Source: Sclerotinia nivalis
Lineage: Eukaryota > Ascomycota > Leotiomycetes > Helotiales > Sclerotiniaceae
Assembly: GCA_029531795.1 (NCBI GenBank)
Contig: JAPEIS010000008.1
Span: 620,001 to 684,000, forward strand
Length of the DNA: 64,000 nt
Direction of reading: 5' to 3'
Shown here: piece after piece, positions 19,554 through 33,813 of the stretch
Layout of the letters: each line of letters begins with the position of its first letter
Numbering within the stretch: position 1 is the stretch's first letter
Program-made: the position numbers and the translations under genes
The notes under the pieces: model-generated
Seen by the model: the letters and a program-made list of their open reading frames with translations, nothing else
Told to the model about the DNA's origin: nothing
Databases searched by the model: none

Positions 19554-22500
19554 TATCAATTCAATCTTGTGATCCCAAATTCGGCGAGGTGGCAGTTTAT
19601 CAATATAATGTAGAAGAAAGACGGAAAGTTTATTTTATAATTATATAAAAAGCCTTTATTATATTTGATCATTACTAAAAAAAGATTTGTTGATTAAAAA
19701 TTTATCGATATCAATTTCAAAAATCTTCCGCAGATGAAACGGCTTATAGCAATTGTATACAAAATCATGAAATTGCAATGGAGTTTTAGAGAACATCTCT
19801 ATTATATCGTTCTACTCTTATAAAATCAATCGAAAATCCTCTTCTGTAAATATCGAGAACAATATAGTCTATCATAGATAATCTTGTTTAATAGTTTTCT
19901 GTACAACATTTAATTCATTCTATATCAATCGAATAACCCGAATATTATCTTATTGACAAAACGAAACAAAACTAAAAGCTTGTAATCAACAAATGTCATC
20001 TATATTTGAATTTGTATTCTGATAAATAGATATAAAGAATTCCTCAACAAAAAGCAAAGACAAACGGTTTTTTGGATTGTGAATAGAACAATATCGATCT
20101 ATAATCTTCAAAATCGATTTTGAATACAGACAATTGGGAATCATCTATACCTGATTATTTAATTCCTTGTAACACTTTGTTTGATAATGATTTACATCAA
20201 GTATTATACCTTATTGAAATTCAAGATCAACAAAAGAATTATTAAATTATAATATATAACCTTCATTCGGTATCTCTTCGATAGAAGATTTTTTATAAAA
20301 AGCTTCTTTAGAAACAAAAAACATTTGAATAGATTGAAAATCGGTATCGTTTTTTGGACAATCCTCAATATAGAAAGAGCGATACTTATAATCTATATAT
20401 TTAGTTTTTATATTAAGGTTAATAAGGAATTTATATAAAGATTCGATAATATCGACAATTTGTTGTAAAGTAACTTTTGTTAGATTCTTTTGATTCTTAA
20501 TCGAAGATAGGATCGTTAATATATTAATTGGTTTTGAATTATAATATATTGAACAATTAGAAATACAATAATTTGAAAAGAATATTAAACTTATCTTCGT
20601 TCAATTGATAATAGGATTATAACATTGCAATTATAGTAAATCAAAGATTAACAATATCTTTAATGAAAACTGGATAATATAAAAAGATCAATATTCATAA
20701 TGATTTTCCATAGCGATTTCCATTACAAAATATTCTATAATTCTATCAGCGATCTTTCTATCAGCAAATCGAAATTTGTGAGGAAAAGATAAGAATTGTA
20801 TTTTGATATTGTATTTGAAAACAAAAGAACAATCAGTGAAGACTTCCTCGAAGTATCCATTATCAATGAAATTTGTAATAATAAAAGAGTTTTTATATAT
20901 AGGAAATATAATAATTTTAACGAATAGAGATTTGTTATTTATAAAGTTGAACTATAATAACTTATATTTATTCATTCTTCAATTTACTTTTTTGTTTTTA
21001 GTATTCCTTTACAAGCGATTTTTCGTAAAGGTTAATCTTTTCTTTGTTTAGGATTTTCTTTAATTGAATCGAATATAAAGACAATCTTTTCTAATTCGAT
21101 ATAGTTTTGTTATTATATCTGATTTAGATGTTATTAATTTTATATCCAATTATTAATATATCCTTCTCGAAATCTATTGCGATTATTGTTAGACTTATTG
21201 ATGCTTCGGAAAGCCGGAACAGCAATACATTGAACAGAGACTAGATTAATTAAAATAACAGTATTATAATTGGAAAAGACATTAATAGAAATTTATTTGC
21301 TAAAAAGAAGATTATTATTGATATTATAAATAGTATAACAATCAATTTGAAAATAGTTGATTCTATTACAACAATTACAAGAAATTGTAGAATTAAATTT
21401 CTTTTTTTTATTTTGCTAACCTTTTTGCTATTATTCCTTTTGTTTCATTATATCAAGATCTATAAGGTCATCATTACTAATAACAAATGTATTATCAGAA
21501 TTTTTGTTATAATATTTAACATTACAAAGATTCTGATTCTAAGTAGAGAATTTCTTTTGCTAATTATCAATATCATTGGTAGCATAGAGATTCGAATCAC
21601 CAATAATCAAAGTTCGGAGAAAAATAATAATCTTTTGCTTTATCGTATTAACAATCTCGTAATCAAATTTGTAATAAGAATTAACCAAATGAGACAATGT
21701 AAAAAAGAAAACTGAAAAGGACTCTTTTGAATCTATAAAAAGTTTGTCGAATTTGAACGAAGCTTTTTTTTCAATATCTATAAAGATATATAATTTATCC
21801 AATTTAGCCAAAAACAAAACAGTAGAATCGAAACAAATAGAATCATCAACAAATCTGGTGATATCTATAATACACTTTTATCACATTTAATCATCGAGAA
21901 GATTAATAATATAACTAATCTTCTTTTATTCGAAAACAAAAAATTATAAATCGATTATTTAATAGAATTACAAACCCAATTTCCAGAATTGATAATCCTT
22001 TTGGCAAATAAGAATATTAAATCTTTCGTTTTTAAAAACAAACAAATCTTTCTAAATTTGACAAAAAATGATTGATTTCTGGTTAATAGCAACACCATCA
22101 ATATCCAACTGAACTTGCTTACCGACCAAGATACAAAAGAGCCCGACGTTTTCCGCTTTGCATTCCTCGATCTTATTTGTTTGAGTAGCGATATAAGTAA
22201 CTTGAATAGTAAAACAATCTTCAATAATAAAGAAAACATAATTCAGATAAACAATTTGTTCATCAAAACCAGTAATAAGATTTGACATTACCGGAGCATT
22301 CAATTCTACTAAGATTTGTATAATAATAGATCATTGACCAAAGACTCATTAGATTCCGGCACAAACTCCCTCGATAGAAATAGAAATCGCACTACCAACA
22401 AATATAAAACCAAAAACCATTATAAAAAGAATTATAATTATACAAAAGTAATTAATAAAGAAACTATAATCACACAAAAACAAACAATAAAGAAAATACA

Positions 22501-22873
22501 ACTATACAAAAGCAATACACACACAAAATACGATCACACAAAAGCAAATAAAAAAACTACACAAAAACAAATAAGAAATACAACTGCACAAAAGCAAGCG
22601 AATTACAACAGTACAAAAACAATCGAAAACAAACACAGAAACCTACAAATGATTTAGCAAAACCAAATCACTTCATAAAGTAACAGAGTCTTTGAAAAAG
22701 TAATACAAACTATCACAATAAAGGAAAAGATATATATAGAATTGATCTATTATTATACTACAAGGAAAGGAAGAAGATCAAGAAGGTAACCTGACTATAT
22801 AAAAGTAAATACATACATGTATGCCTAAGGCACATATGATCACGTGCAGGTGAAGGGGAATGAACCCGTAACA
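19554..22873 (-). mobile_element. Gypsy family A copy, 5' part only (LTR, gag, protease region)
   Basis: This stretch is the reverse complement of 30,362 to about 33,680. Its 163-bp 5' LTR is 22,711-22,873, starting TGTTACGGG on the minus strand; gag relics follow to lower coordinates. Reverse transcriptase, integrase and the 3' LTR are missing, because the copy stops at the Ginger-like element's right end. All frames carry stops, mainly from transitions. It was inserted into the integrase region of family B (the B sequence resumes at 22,874 next to AGGAT). Confidence 0.85.
22711..22873 (-). repeat. 5' LTR of the truncated family A copy (163 bp)
   Basis: It has the same length and alignment as the two LTRs of the complete A copy. 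It starts TGTTACGGGTTCATTCCCC on the minus strand and ends GTGATA, probably TG..CA with the final CA mutated to TA. Confidence 0.9.
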
Positions 22874-25800
22874 ATCCTTTTTTCAAATTAGTTACCAAAT
22901 TGTATTCCAATTATATCGATAAGTGTATACAATTAGTTTATAGAATGCGATTTACGAGATCCAGTTTTTTTATTTCAATAGTTAGGATTGTAGTTATCTT
23001 TTTCCTTTTTATATTGAGTTTATTCAATATCTTTTTATTAAGAATTTCTAATAGGAATAGGATTTGAATGTATTATTCAAAGTGTAGCATTTTCTGTACT
23101 TTCATTTTCTAATCGCAGTGGTTAAGTATATCTGTTGTTGCATTATTAACTTTTGTTCGATATGATATTTCGAATCAGAAGTTTGTTAGGATTTCAGATC
23201 ATTTAATTTGCTGTTGATTTAACATCTTCTTTGTTATAAAGTATTCCAAAGCTTTATAATCGATCACGATTTTTATGCAATGGGGAGATCCAATAAATTC
23301 TATTCTTCAAATTTTAAAAGTTTTGATAATAGTGAGTATCTTTTTATCGAATATCGTGTAATTCATTTTAACTGGAAATATTGTCTTGGTAAAGAAAACG
23401 ATAGGGTGTTATTGATTATCGTTGTATAACTAAAAGAGTATTCCTTTGATAATATTATTTGAAGTATCGGTTTCGATTATAGTTTATAGATGTGATTGAT
23501 AATACTTCAGGATAGGGGTTTGAAGTATTATTTGCTTAAAGCGATCGAAAGCAGCGATACAATTGTTATTCTATATATATAGAGAGTCTTTCTTTGTTAG
23601 ATTGATAAACAAACGGGCAATTCGTTCAAAGTCTTGAATAAAGCATCTGTAAAAATTGTAAAACCCTAAAAAGGATTGTATTCCTTTAACGTTTGTAAAA
23701 GCTCTTCATTCTTTTATAATCTCAATCTTCTTTGGATCTATCTCCACTTTTTCCATAGAGATGATAAACCTAAGGTATTTAGTCTTTTTGATACTGAATT
23801 CATATTTATTGATATCGATCTGTAATCCAGCTTTACAAAGACAATCAAGAACTTGTAATATATACATTTCGTATTCCGCTTCGTTCTCGAAATAGATCAA
23901 GATATCGTCCAGATAAATTATACAGATTATATCCAAAAGATCGAAAAGAATATTATTCATATAATACTAATAAATAGCAGAATCATTAATCAATCCAAAA
24001 AACAAAACTTTATATTTATAAATTCTATATTGTATTCGGAATATAATTAGATCTTTGGAATCGGGATATATACAAATTCGATAGAATGTTTATCGAATAC
24101 CTAACTTTATGAATATCTTAGATTTTGAGATATATACTAAAATCTCATCGATCAATAGCAAAAGGTATTCATCTCTTTTAATGATAATATTGAATCATCG
24201 AAAATCGATACAGAAATATAAATCATTATTCGATTTGAAAACAAAGAATATTAATACAACAAATAAAGAAAAATTAACTTCAATGAAACCCTTTTTGAGA
24301 TTATCGATAAGATATTCTTTAACAATTAAGAATTCTTCCGCAGATATATTATAAATAGAACTAATCCTAAATTGAATATCTAATAAAATTTCGATTTTAT
24401 AATCATATATTATATATTAAGATAATTTATCGGATTTCTTCTTTGAAAAGACTTCGAGATATTCATAATACACTTAAAGAACTTTTTGAAATAATTCTTG
24501 AAATTCCTCATCATTAACATTCCTCATTCGATCTTCCAGCACTATATTGATTTCGTAGATACTAATAGAAAAAATGATATTATCGCAACAACGATTATAC
24601 ATTTTGAAAGTTTCAACAAAGATCACAATAATATCGATAATAATCTAAAATAAATAATTTAATTGATAATATTCAAAGAATAGTTCATTTAAAAGAACAA
24701 AACGATTAATCGATTTAATTTCTTCGGAAAATATCAAATCGTTTTTGGTCTCTACAAAAGAAAACAAATTATAACTTTTGGTATCTTCGAAAGAAAATAA
24801 AAATTGTTTTATAAACAAGCCTTCTTTGAATTCCTTTTCTATCTGTTGAAGATTTGTATATAAATCCTATACATATCTAATAATGAATTTGATTAATGGA
24901 AATAAGAGTTTTATATAATCGATTTCGAAAAAGACATCATATCGTTGTATATCTTCTTCGATTCTGAAATTGAATAATGGTTTGAAGACTGAAAGAGACT
25001 TTTTGGAAATGATAACGTTCTTTGAAAAGTATAGAACTAATAGTAAATCTTTTGGTTATACTAATTAATAATTGAAAGATTAGAGTATCATATTATAAGC
25101 TTTGAATTATAGATCTTCGATGATAATATCCCTTTTTATTTCAATTAATAGAAAAAAGATTTGAAGGAAAGTTCTACTATTTAATCGAAACGTTAAACAA
25201 ATAGAATGAATGATAGCAGTACCTTATCGATCATTATATTCTTGAACAGAGATAGAATTATTCAAAGGAATAATAGAAATATTAATATATCGAAAAAGTT
25301 GATATACAAAACAAATATTAATAAGCAAATAAGCAAAGACTCTAGTATCTACTAATACAGAAGATCGGATTTGAAAATCATAAACTAAAAGATAATAAAG
25401 AAGTAGAAAACTATCACTACTTATAAAGCTTTATAAATCAATATATTTGAAATCATATTGATAATCTTAAAAGGAGATTTTCCCAAAGACTAATCCTTTC
25501 CCGATTTATATAAATCGGAATCGGGAATTTCTGAAATGGTTCTTTCGTTTTCAAAAACTATATCAATTTTATGGATACCAGAAAGATACACATAATTCTT
25601 AATCCAATTGAAGGTTTTGCATTTAAAACAAAAGAAAAATGAAACAAAAAAATGAAACTTGAAATTCGGAATAAACTTAGGGGTAATCGATTTTTCTCTT
25701 CCGATATACTCAAACTTGTTATTCTTATACAAAGAAATAGAGTTTCTAGTACAATTATCAAACAAGAAGTTCTTTCGAATTTAATTTCTAATTAATACAA

Positions 25801-27185
25801 TATATTTCTGATTTATTATATGTATCCTTGTATCTATATTCGTTAAATGATTTATATACCCCTGGAAATTGAAGTAAAGATTTATAATGATTACTATTGC
25901 AACTCTTAATGAAGAAAAGAGCTTCAAAATAAGTTTTCTTCGAAAGAAGTCTTCTGGTTGGTCGGTTTCTGCTGCGAATTCCAAGAACTGTATATAGAAT
26001 TGATGGAAAATCATAATTCCCATTTGCAAAAATCGGAATTCATTTATAGTTAGTTCCTATCGATTAAATACAAGGTAAATAAAACTAAAGTAATCCAAAA
26101 CACTTTAGTATATAGCAAACTCCTTTTAGATCATTTTCGGTTTCAGATACTGTTGTATATCACCAATAATCCATCGGAAGATAATATGAACTTTCGTGTT
26201 TTCGTTTAAGTAATGATCTACATTATCCAAGAGTTTTCCTTTTATAAGAAATCTCTATGATTCGAAAAAAGGATTAATTCTATTACTAAAGGATTCAAGG
26301 TTTTTTATTCTTACATTAAATCTTTTATAAAAAGATATTATAAATATTAATTTTCTTTCAATAATAGAACTTTCTTTACTAAATATAACAATATCGAGAT
26401 TCTTAATTCATCAAGAATATCACTGGTATATTCTAAAACGAAAAAGAGATCTATTATTATCTATATTAGAAAATCCATTTTATACCAAACTAATTAAAGT
26501 GAAATAAATCTAGTCCAATTGCTTTAGTATAATCTAATTCTGAATTCGGATTTCTTAATTTTCTTTTTATAGATTTTAGTAAATTGTTATTCCGGTTATA
26601 AACGGAACTAGTTCTTCTCGAATTGATAAATACAAAAACAGGTTTATAGTTACCATTTCGTCGATTTTTGCATCAAATTCAAGATCTTCCTTTTGTTTGA
26701 TCTAATTGATTTGGGTTTGTAGTTCTATTACAACAACCTTCTCAATTATGAATTGAAAAGTATAGAGTTTCCTTGATCAAATAGATATAACAATGATACC
26801 AATAGAAATTCGGAAAGGTCAATCGGAATAAATATAAAGGTTTCACTAGTTCAATAACCTCGATAAATATAACTAATTAGATATTCTGATCTTCTCAAAG
26901 GATATTCTGTCCTTCTCAAAAAGGTTAATGAGTTTATTATAATATAACGATAATCTTAATTCAAGATATAATAAAATGAATCAATTAATCTATACTAGAG
27001 AATAACAAACTATTATACAAAAAATAATAAAGTTGAACTTTTTATAGTCCTTTCGAAAAGAACCAAAACCTAAGCGAATAAAGGATGAAATAAATGAAAG
27101 ACAATCTAAAGCATTTTGATCCCTTCGGAAAGGACCAAAGAACAAAATAAAGAATGGCCTAAGGCATTAATACAGGATCGTTACA
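22874..27185 (-). mobile_element. Gypsy family B copy, left arm (LTR, gag, RT, RNase H, start of integrase)
   Basis: On the minus strand a 5' LTR (27,185-26,943) is followed by gag (around 26,029-25,490), then reverse transcriptase near 24,360-23,700 with an intact IYLDDILIY active site, then RNase H. The copy breaks at 22,874 where an A element is inserted. It is the inverted counterpart of 27,376-30,361 plus 37,142 to about 38,580. Frames are broken by many stops. Confidence 0.85.
26943..27185 (-). repeat. 5' LTR of the left family B copy
   Basis: It starts TGTAACGATCCTGT on the minus strand and matches the 245-bp LTRs of the right B copy. It faces the other 5' LTR across a 190-bp spacer. 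Confidence 0.88.
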
Positions 27186-27375
27186 ATAATCCTCTAGTAA
27201 TTCCTTGAATCTGAATCTTCTATATTAGTTTGTTAAAATTGTAGAAAGATATTTAGTATGAAGTTTAAAAGGAAATCTGATAAGACTTTCATATATCGGT
27301 ATAAATAGAATTTCGGGTATGATATAAAAATGGAATTTCGGAATCAAAATTAAGGAAGTGCTTACGAATCAAAAT
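27186..27375. other. 190-bp spacer between two head-to-head 5' LTRs
   Basis: This sequence is not part of either B copy. It is AT-rich, with no ORF or repeat recognised. It is the centre of a large inverted repeat. Confidence 0.7.
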
Positions 27376-27620
27376 TGTAACGATCCTGTATTAATGCTTT
27401 AGGCCATTCTTTATTGTGTTCTTTGGTCCCTTCCGAAGGGATCAAAATGCTTTAGGATTGTCTTGCATTTATTTCACTTTGTATTCGCTTAAATTTATAG
27501 TCCTTTTTGAGAGGACTATAAAAAGCTCAACTTCATTATCTTTTGTATGATAGTTTGTTATTCTCTAGTATAGATTAATTGATTCATTCTATTATACCTT
27601 GAATTAAGATTATTATTATA
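27376..27620 (+). repeat. 5' LTR of the right family B copy (245 bp)
   Basis: It starts TGTAACGATCC and ends GATTATTATTATA. Every difference from GACCATCGTCACA at the end of the 3' LTR is C-to-T or G-to-A. Confidence 0.93.
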
Positions 27621-27774
27621 TTATAACAAACTTATTAGTCCCTTTGAAAAGGATAGAATATCCTTTAAAAAGATTAGAATATCTAATTAGTTATATTTAT
27701 CGAGATTACTGAATTAACAAAATCTTTACACTTATTCCGATTGATCCTTTCGAATTTCCATCGGTATTATTATT

Positions 27775-29182
27775 ATGTTTATTCGATCGAGGAAATCCTA
27801 CATTCCTCAATTTATAACTGAGAAAATCGTTGCAGCAAAATTACAAGCCCAAATCGATTAAACCAAACAAAAAGAAAATCCTGAATTTGATATAGGAATC
27901 GACGAAACGGTAATTATAAGTCTGTTTTTGTGTTTATCAATTCGAGAAGAACCAATTCCCTTTATAACCAGAACGACAACTTATCAAAATCTACAAAAAG
28001 AAAATCAAGAAATCCGAACTCAAAACCAAATTATATTGAAACAATTAAATCAGATTTATTTTGTTTTAATTAGTTTGGTATAAGATGGATCCCTTGATAT
28101 AGATAACAATAAACCTCCCTTTTGTTCTAGAATATGCCAGTGATATTTTCAACGAATTGAGGATCTCGATATTATTATATTTAATAAAGAAAGTTTTATT
28201 ATTGAAAGAAGATCAATATCTATAATATCTCTTTATAGAAGATTCAATATAAAAGTGAAAGACTTTGAATCCTTTAATGATAAAATCAATTCTTCCTTTG
28301 AATTATAGAGATTCCTTGCAGAAGGAAAACTCTTGAATTGTCACGGGGCTAGAACTCTACCACTAGGCCACGAAACCCCTAAAAGGGTAGAAGTAGTTTG
28401 ATCGGTATCAACACTACTCGATAGAGTTATGAACCCGTGACATGAATAATGCAGATCACTATTTGAACGAAAACACGAAAGTTCGTATTATCTTTCGATG
28501 AACTATTGGTGATGTATAATAGTATTTGAAGTCGAAAATGTTCTGAAAGGAGTTTGTTATATATCAAAGTATCTTGGATTATCTTGGCTTTATTTATTTT
28601 GTATTTAATCGATAGGAACTGATTATAGATGAATTCTGATTTTTACAAATGGAAACGATGATTTTCTATCAGTTCTATATACAGTTTTTGGAATTCGCAG
28701 TAGAAGTTGATCAATCAGAAGACTTTTTTCGAAGAGAATTCATTTCGAAGCTTTCCTTTTCGCTGAGAGCTGCGATAGTAGCTATTATGAATCTTTATCC
28801 CGATTTCCAGGGTTATATGAATCATTTAACGAATGCAAATGTAAGGATGTATGTAATGAATCAGAAATATGCTGTACTAGCTAGGAATCAAGTTCGAAAG
28901 AACTCTTTGTCTGATAATCGCTTTAGAGGTTTCATTTTTTTGTATGAGAATATTAAACCTGAATGTATCGGAAGAGAAAAGTCGGCTATCCTTAAGTTGA
29001 TTCCGAATTTCAAGTTTTACTTTTCTGTTTTATTCTTTCTTTGCTTTAAATGTAAAGCCCTCAATTGGATTAAGGATTATATATGCCTTTCCGGTATCTA
29101 TAAGATTGATATAGTTTCCGAAGACGAAGGAATTGTTTCAGAAATTCTCGATTCCGATTTATATGAATCGGGAAAGGATTAG
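27775..29182 (+). pseudogene. Family B gag relic
   Basis: Plus-strand frames give a capsid-like segment. From 28,649 the frame is open for 177 codons with QFLEFAVEVDQSEDFFRREF, then LYPDFQGYMNHLTNA and a C-terminal CFKCK, probably a damaged zinc knuckle. Upstream, similarity starts near 27,775 with several stops, and a 104-bp insert splits it at 28,339. The left-arm copy on the minus strand (26,029-25,490) matches it. Confidence 0.75.
28339..28442. mobile_element. 104-bp insertion with 9-bp inverted ends and TGAAT duplication
   Basis: The ends are TGTCACGGG and CCCGTGACA, exact inverted repeats with LTR-like TG..CA termini. TGAAT occurs at 28,334-28,338 and 28,443-28,447. The left B copy lacks it and gives the empty site. 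On the minus strand it contains TGGCCTAGTGG, which fits a tRNA A-box, but a B-box is not in the right order. Confidence 0.85.
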
Positions 29183-30361
29183 TCTTTGGGAAAATCTCCT
29201 TTCAAAATTATTAATATGATTTCAAATATATTGACTTACGGAGTTTTATAAGTAACGATAGTTTTCTATTTCTTTATTACCTTTTAACTTATGATTTCCA
29301 AATCTGGTTTTCTGTATTAACAGATATTAAAATCCTTGTTTATTTGTTTATTAATATTTGTTTTGTATATTAATTCTTTCAATATATTAGCATCTTTATT
29401 ACTTCTTTGAACAATTCTATCTTTGTTCAAGGATATAATAATTGACAAGGTATCGCTGTTATTTATTCTATTCGTTTAATGTTTCGGTTGAACAATAGAA
29501 TCTTTCTTCAAGCCCCTTTTCTATTAATTGAAATGAGAAAGGATATTATTATTAAAGATCTATAGTTCAAAGCTTATGATGTGATACCCCGGTCCTTTAA
29601 TCATCAATTAGTATAACCAAAAGATTTACTACCAGTTTTATACTTTTCAAGAGATGTCCTTATTTCCAGAAAGTCTCTTTCAGCCCCTAAGCCATTACCC
29701 AACCCTGAAATCGAAGAAGATATACGACGTCGTGATGCCTTCTTCGAAATCGATTATATAGAACCTTCGCTTCCATTAGCTAAATTCACCATTAAGTATG
29801 AATAAAACTTATATATTAGCCTCCGATAGATAGAAAAGGAATTCAAAGAAAGCTCATCTACAAAATCATTTTTGTTCCCCTTTGAGGATATCAAAAATCA
29901 TAGTTTGTTCCCTTTCGTAAAGACCAAAAACGATTTGGTAATTTCCGAGGGGATCAAATTAATTAATCATTCTGTTCTTCTAAATGAATTATTCTTTGAA
30001 TACTATTAACCAAACTATTTATTCCAGATTGTTATCGATATCATTGCGATCTCCGTTGAGGCTTTCAAAATGTATAATCGTTGCTGCGATAATACCATTT
30101 TTTCCATCAACATCTACAAAATCAATACAGTGCTGGAAAATCGAATAAGGAATACCAACAATAAAAAACTCCAAGAACTACTCCAAAGAGTTCCCTAAAC
30201 ATATCACAATTATCTTGAAGTCTTTTCAAAAAAGGAATCTGATAAATTATCCCAATATACAATATACGATCATAAAATCGAAATTCCATCAGATGCCCAA
30301 CTCAGGACTAGCCTTATCTACAATATATCCTTGGAAGAACTCTTAATTGTTAAGGAATATC

Positions 30362-30524
30362 TGTTACGGGTTCATTCCCCTTCACCTGCACGTGATCATA
30401 TGTGCCTTAGGCATATATGCATGCACTTACTTCTATATAATCAGATCACCTCCTTAATCTTCTTTCTTTCTTTGTAGTACAACAATAGATCAATTCTATA
30501 TATACTTTTTCCTTTATTATGATA
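30362..30524 (+). repeat. 5' LTR of the nested family A element (163 bp)
   Basis: It starts TGTTACGGG and ends ATGATA; the 3' LTR ends GTGATA. It differs from the 3' LTR almost only by transitions. Confidence 0.93.
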
Positions 30525-30931
30525 ATTTGTATTACCCTTTCAAAGACTTCATTATTTTATGAAATGATTTGATCTTGTCAAATCATTTGTAGACTTTTGT
30601 ATTTGTTTTCGATTGCTTTTGTATTATTGTAATTTGCTTGCTTTTGTATAGTTGTGTTTCTTATTTGCTTTTGTATAGTTTTTTTATTCGTTTTTGTACA
30701 ATCGCATTTTGTGTATATATTGCTTTTGTATAATTATATTTTCTCTATTGTCTACTTTTGTATAATTGTAGTTTCTTTATTAATTACTTTTGTATAATTA
30801 CAATTCTTTTTATAATAGCTTTTGGTTCTATATCTGCTGATAATGCGATTCCTACTTTTATCGAGAAAATTCGTACCGGAATCCAACGAGTCTTCAATCA
30901 ATAATCTACTATTATACAAATCCTAGCAGAA

Positions 30932-31700
30932 TTGGATGCTTTAGTAATATCAAACTTTGTTGCTGGTTTTGACAAACAAATTGTTTATTTGAATCATGTT
31001 TTCTTTATTATCGAAAATCGTTTTATTATTCAAACTATCCATATTACTATTCAAATAAATAAGATCGAGGAATACAAAATAGAAAACGTTAGGTTCTTTT
31101 GCATTTTGGCCGATAAGCAAGTTTAATTGGATATCGATAATACTGTGATTGGTCAGAAATCAATTATTCCTTACCAAACTCAAAAGGACCCGTCTGTTTT
31201 TAAAAACGAAAGATCTAATATTCTTGTTCACCAAAAGGACTATCAATCCTGGAAGTTGGATTTGCAACTCTATTGAATAATCGATTCATAACTCTTTACC
31301 TTTAAACAAAAGAAGATTAGCCATATTATTAATCTTCTCGATAATCAAATATAACAAAAGTACATCACAGATATCATTAGATTTGTTGACGATCTTATTT
31401 GTTTCAACTTTGTTACTTCGTTTTTGATTAAATTGAACAAATTATATATCTCTATAGATATTGAAAAAAAAGCTTCACTCAAATTTAACAAACTTTCTAT
31501 AAATTCAAAGAAATCCTTTTTGGTTTTCTTCTCCACATTATCTCATTTGACTAATTCTTACCACAAATCTAACCACGAGATCGTTAATACAATGAAACAA
31601 AAAGTTATTACCCCTCTCCAAACTTTAATCATTAATGATTTGAATTTCTGCACTACCAATAATATTGATAGTTGGCAAAAGAAATTCTCTACTTGAAATT
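30932..31700 (+). pseudogene. Family A gag relic
   Basis: Frames at 30,932-31,126 and 31,424-31,696 give Gag-like sequence (GFDKQIVYLNHVFFIIENR; FLVFFSTLSHLTNSYHKS), separated by stops. The inverted A copy encodes the same segments at 22,303-22,052 and 21,817-21,560. A damaged zinc finger follows (CNYYNKIDHFQINYY, expected CxxC-H-C). Confidence 0.65.
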
Positions 31701-33813
31701 AGAATCTTCGTGACATCAAATATTATAACAAAAATTCTGATAACGCATTTACTATTAATAATAATAACCTTATAGATTTTAATACAATGAAACAGAAAGA
31801 ACAATAACAAAAAGGTCAGCAAAATAAAAAAAAGAAATTTAATCCTACAATTTCTTGCAATTATTATAATAAGATCGATCATTTTCAAATTAATTATTAT
31901 ACTATTTATGATATCAACAATAATCTTTTTTTTAGAAAACAGACTTCTATTAATGTCTTTTCCAATTATAATACCATTGTTTCAACTAATCTAATCTTTA
32001 TTCAATATATCGCTACTCTAGTTTTCCGAAATACCAATAGGTTTAATAATAATCGTAATAAATTTCGAAAAAAATATACTAATAATTGAATACAAAATCA
32101 ACAATATTTGAATTAGATACAATAACAAGATTATATCGAATCAGAAAAGATTGTTTTTATATTCAATTCAACTAAAGAAAATCCCAAATAAAGAAAAGAT
32201 TAACCTTTACGAAAAATCACTTGTAAAGAATTACTAAAAACAAAAAAGTAAATCGAAAAATAAATAAATATAAACTATTACAATTCAATTTTATAAATAG
32301 CAAATTTCTATTTATTAAAACTATTATATTCCCTGTATATAAAAACTCTTTTACTATTACAAATCTTATTGATAATAGATATTTCAAAGAAGCCTTTACT
32401 GATCGTTTTTTTATCTTCAAATATAATATCAAAATACAATTCTTACCTTTTCCTTGCGAATTTCGATTTGCCAATGAAAAGGTCGTTGATAGAATTACAA
32501 AATATTTTGTAATGGAAATCGTTATAAAGGATCATTATAAATATTAGTCTTTTTATATTACCCAGTTTTCATCAGAAACATCATTAATCTTTGGCTTACC
32601 ATAATTATAACATCACAATCCTACTATCAATTAAACAAAAATGAATTTAACATTCTCTTTAAACTATTATATTTCCAATTGTTCAATATATTATAATTCA
32701 GAACCAATTAGCATATCAACAATTCTATCTCTAGCCAAAAACCAAAAGAATCTAACAAAAATTACCCTACAATAGATTATCAATACTATCGAATCTTTAT
32801 ATAAATTCTTTACTGATCTTAATATAAAAACTAAATATACAGATTATAAATATCGCTCTCCCTATATCAAGAATTGTCCAAAAAACGATACCAATTCTCA
32901 ATTTATTCAAATGTTTTCTATTTCTAAAAAAACTCCTTATAAAAAACCTTCTATCAAAGAAATATTAAACGAAGATTATATATTACAATCTAACAATTCT
33001 TCTATTGATCTTGAATTTCAACAAGGTCTGACATTTGACGTAAATCATTATCGAATAAAATATTACAAGGAATCAAATAATCAAATACAAATGATTTCCA
33101 ATTGTCTATATCCAAAATCGATTTTGAAAATTACAAATCGATATTGCCTTATTCACAATCTAAAAAACTATTTGCCCTCATTTTCTATTGAGAAACTCCT
33201 TATACTCATCTACCAGAATACAAATCCAAATATAAATAATATTCATTGATTGCAAACTTCTAGCTTTGTTTTGTTCTATCAACAAGATAACATTCGGGCT
33301 ATTTGATTAATATAGAATGAATTAGATACTATACAGAAAGTTATTGAGTAAAATCATCTATAACAAACTATATTGTTCCCGATGCTTACAGAAGAGGATT
33401 TTCGATCGATTTTATAAAAGCAAAATGATATAGCAAAGATACTCTTTAAAACTCCATTACAACTTTATGATTTTGTATACGATTGCTATAAGCCACTCCA
33501 TCTATAGAAAATCTTTGAAACTAATATCGATAAATTTTTAATTAGTAAATCTTCCCTTAATAACAATCAAATACAACAAAAACTCTCTATATAATTACAA
33601 GATAAACTTTCCGTCTTTCTTTTACACTATATTGATAAACTACCACCTCGCCGAATTTGGGATTACAAAATTGAATTGATATCTAATAAAGAATCATCTT
33701 ACTTTAAAAACCGCCCTCTATCACCAATAGAATTAATAATAATATACAAATAACTCGATAATAATCTCTTCAAAAGATTCATTCAGAAATCGAGATTACA
33801 ATACACCTCTCTT

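Noticed and set aside
28339..28442. A tRNA gene inside the 104-bp insertion
   Set aside because: An A-box-like match exists, but the B-box-like GGGTTCATAACTC lies before it on that strand and no cloverleaf can be drawn.
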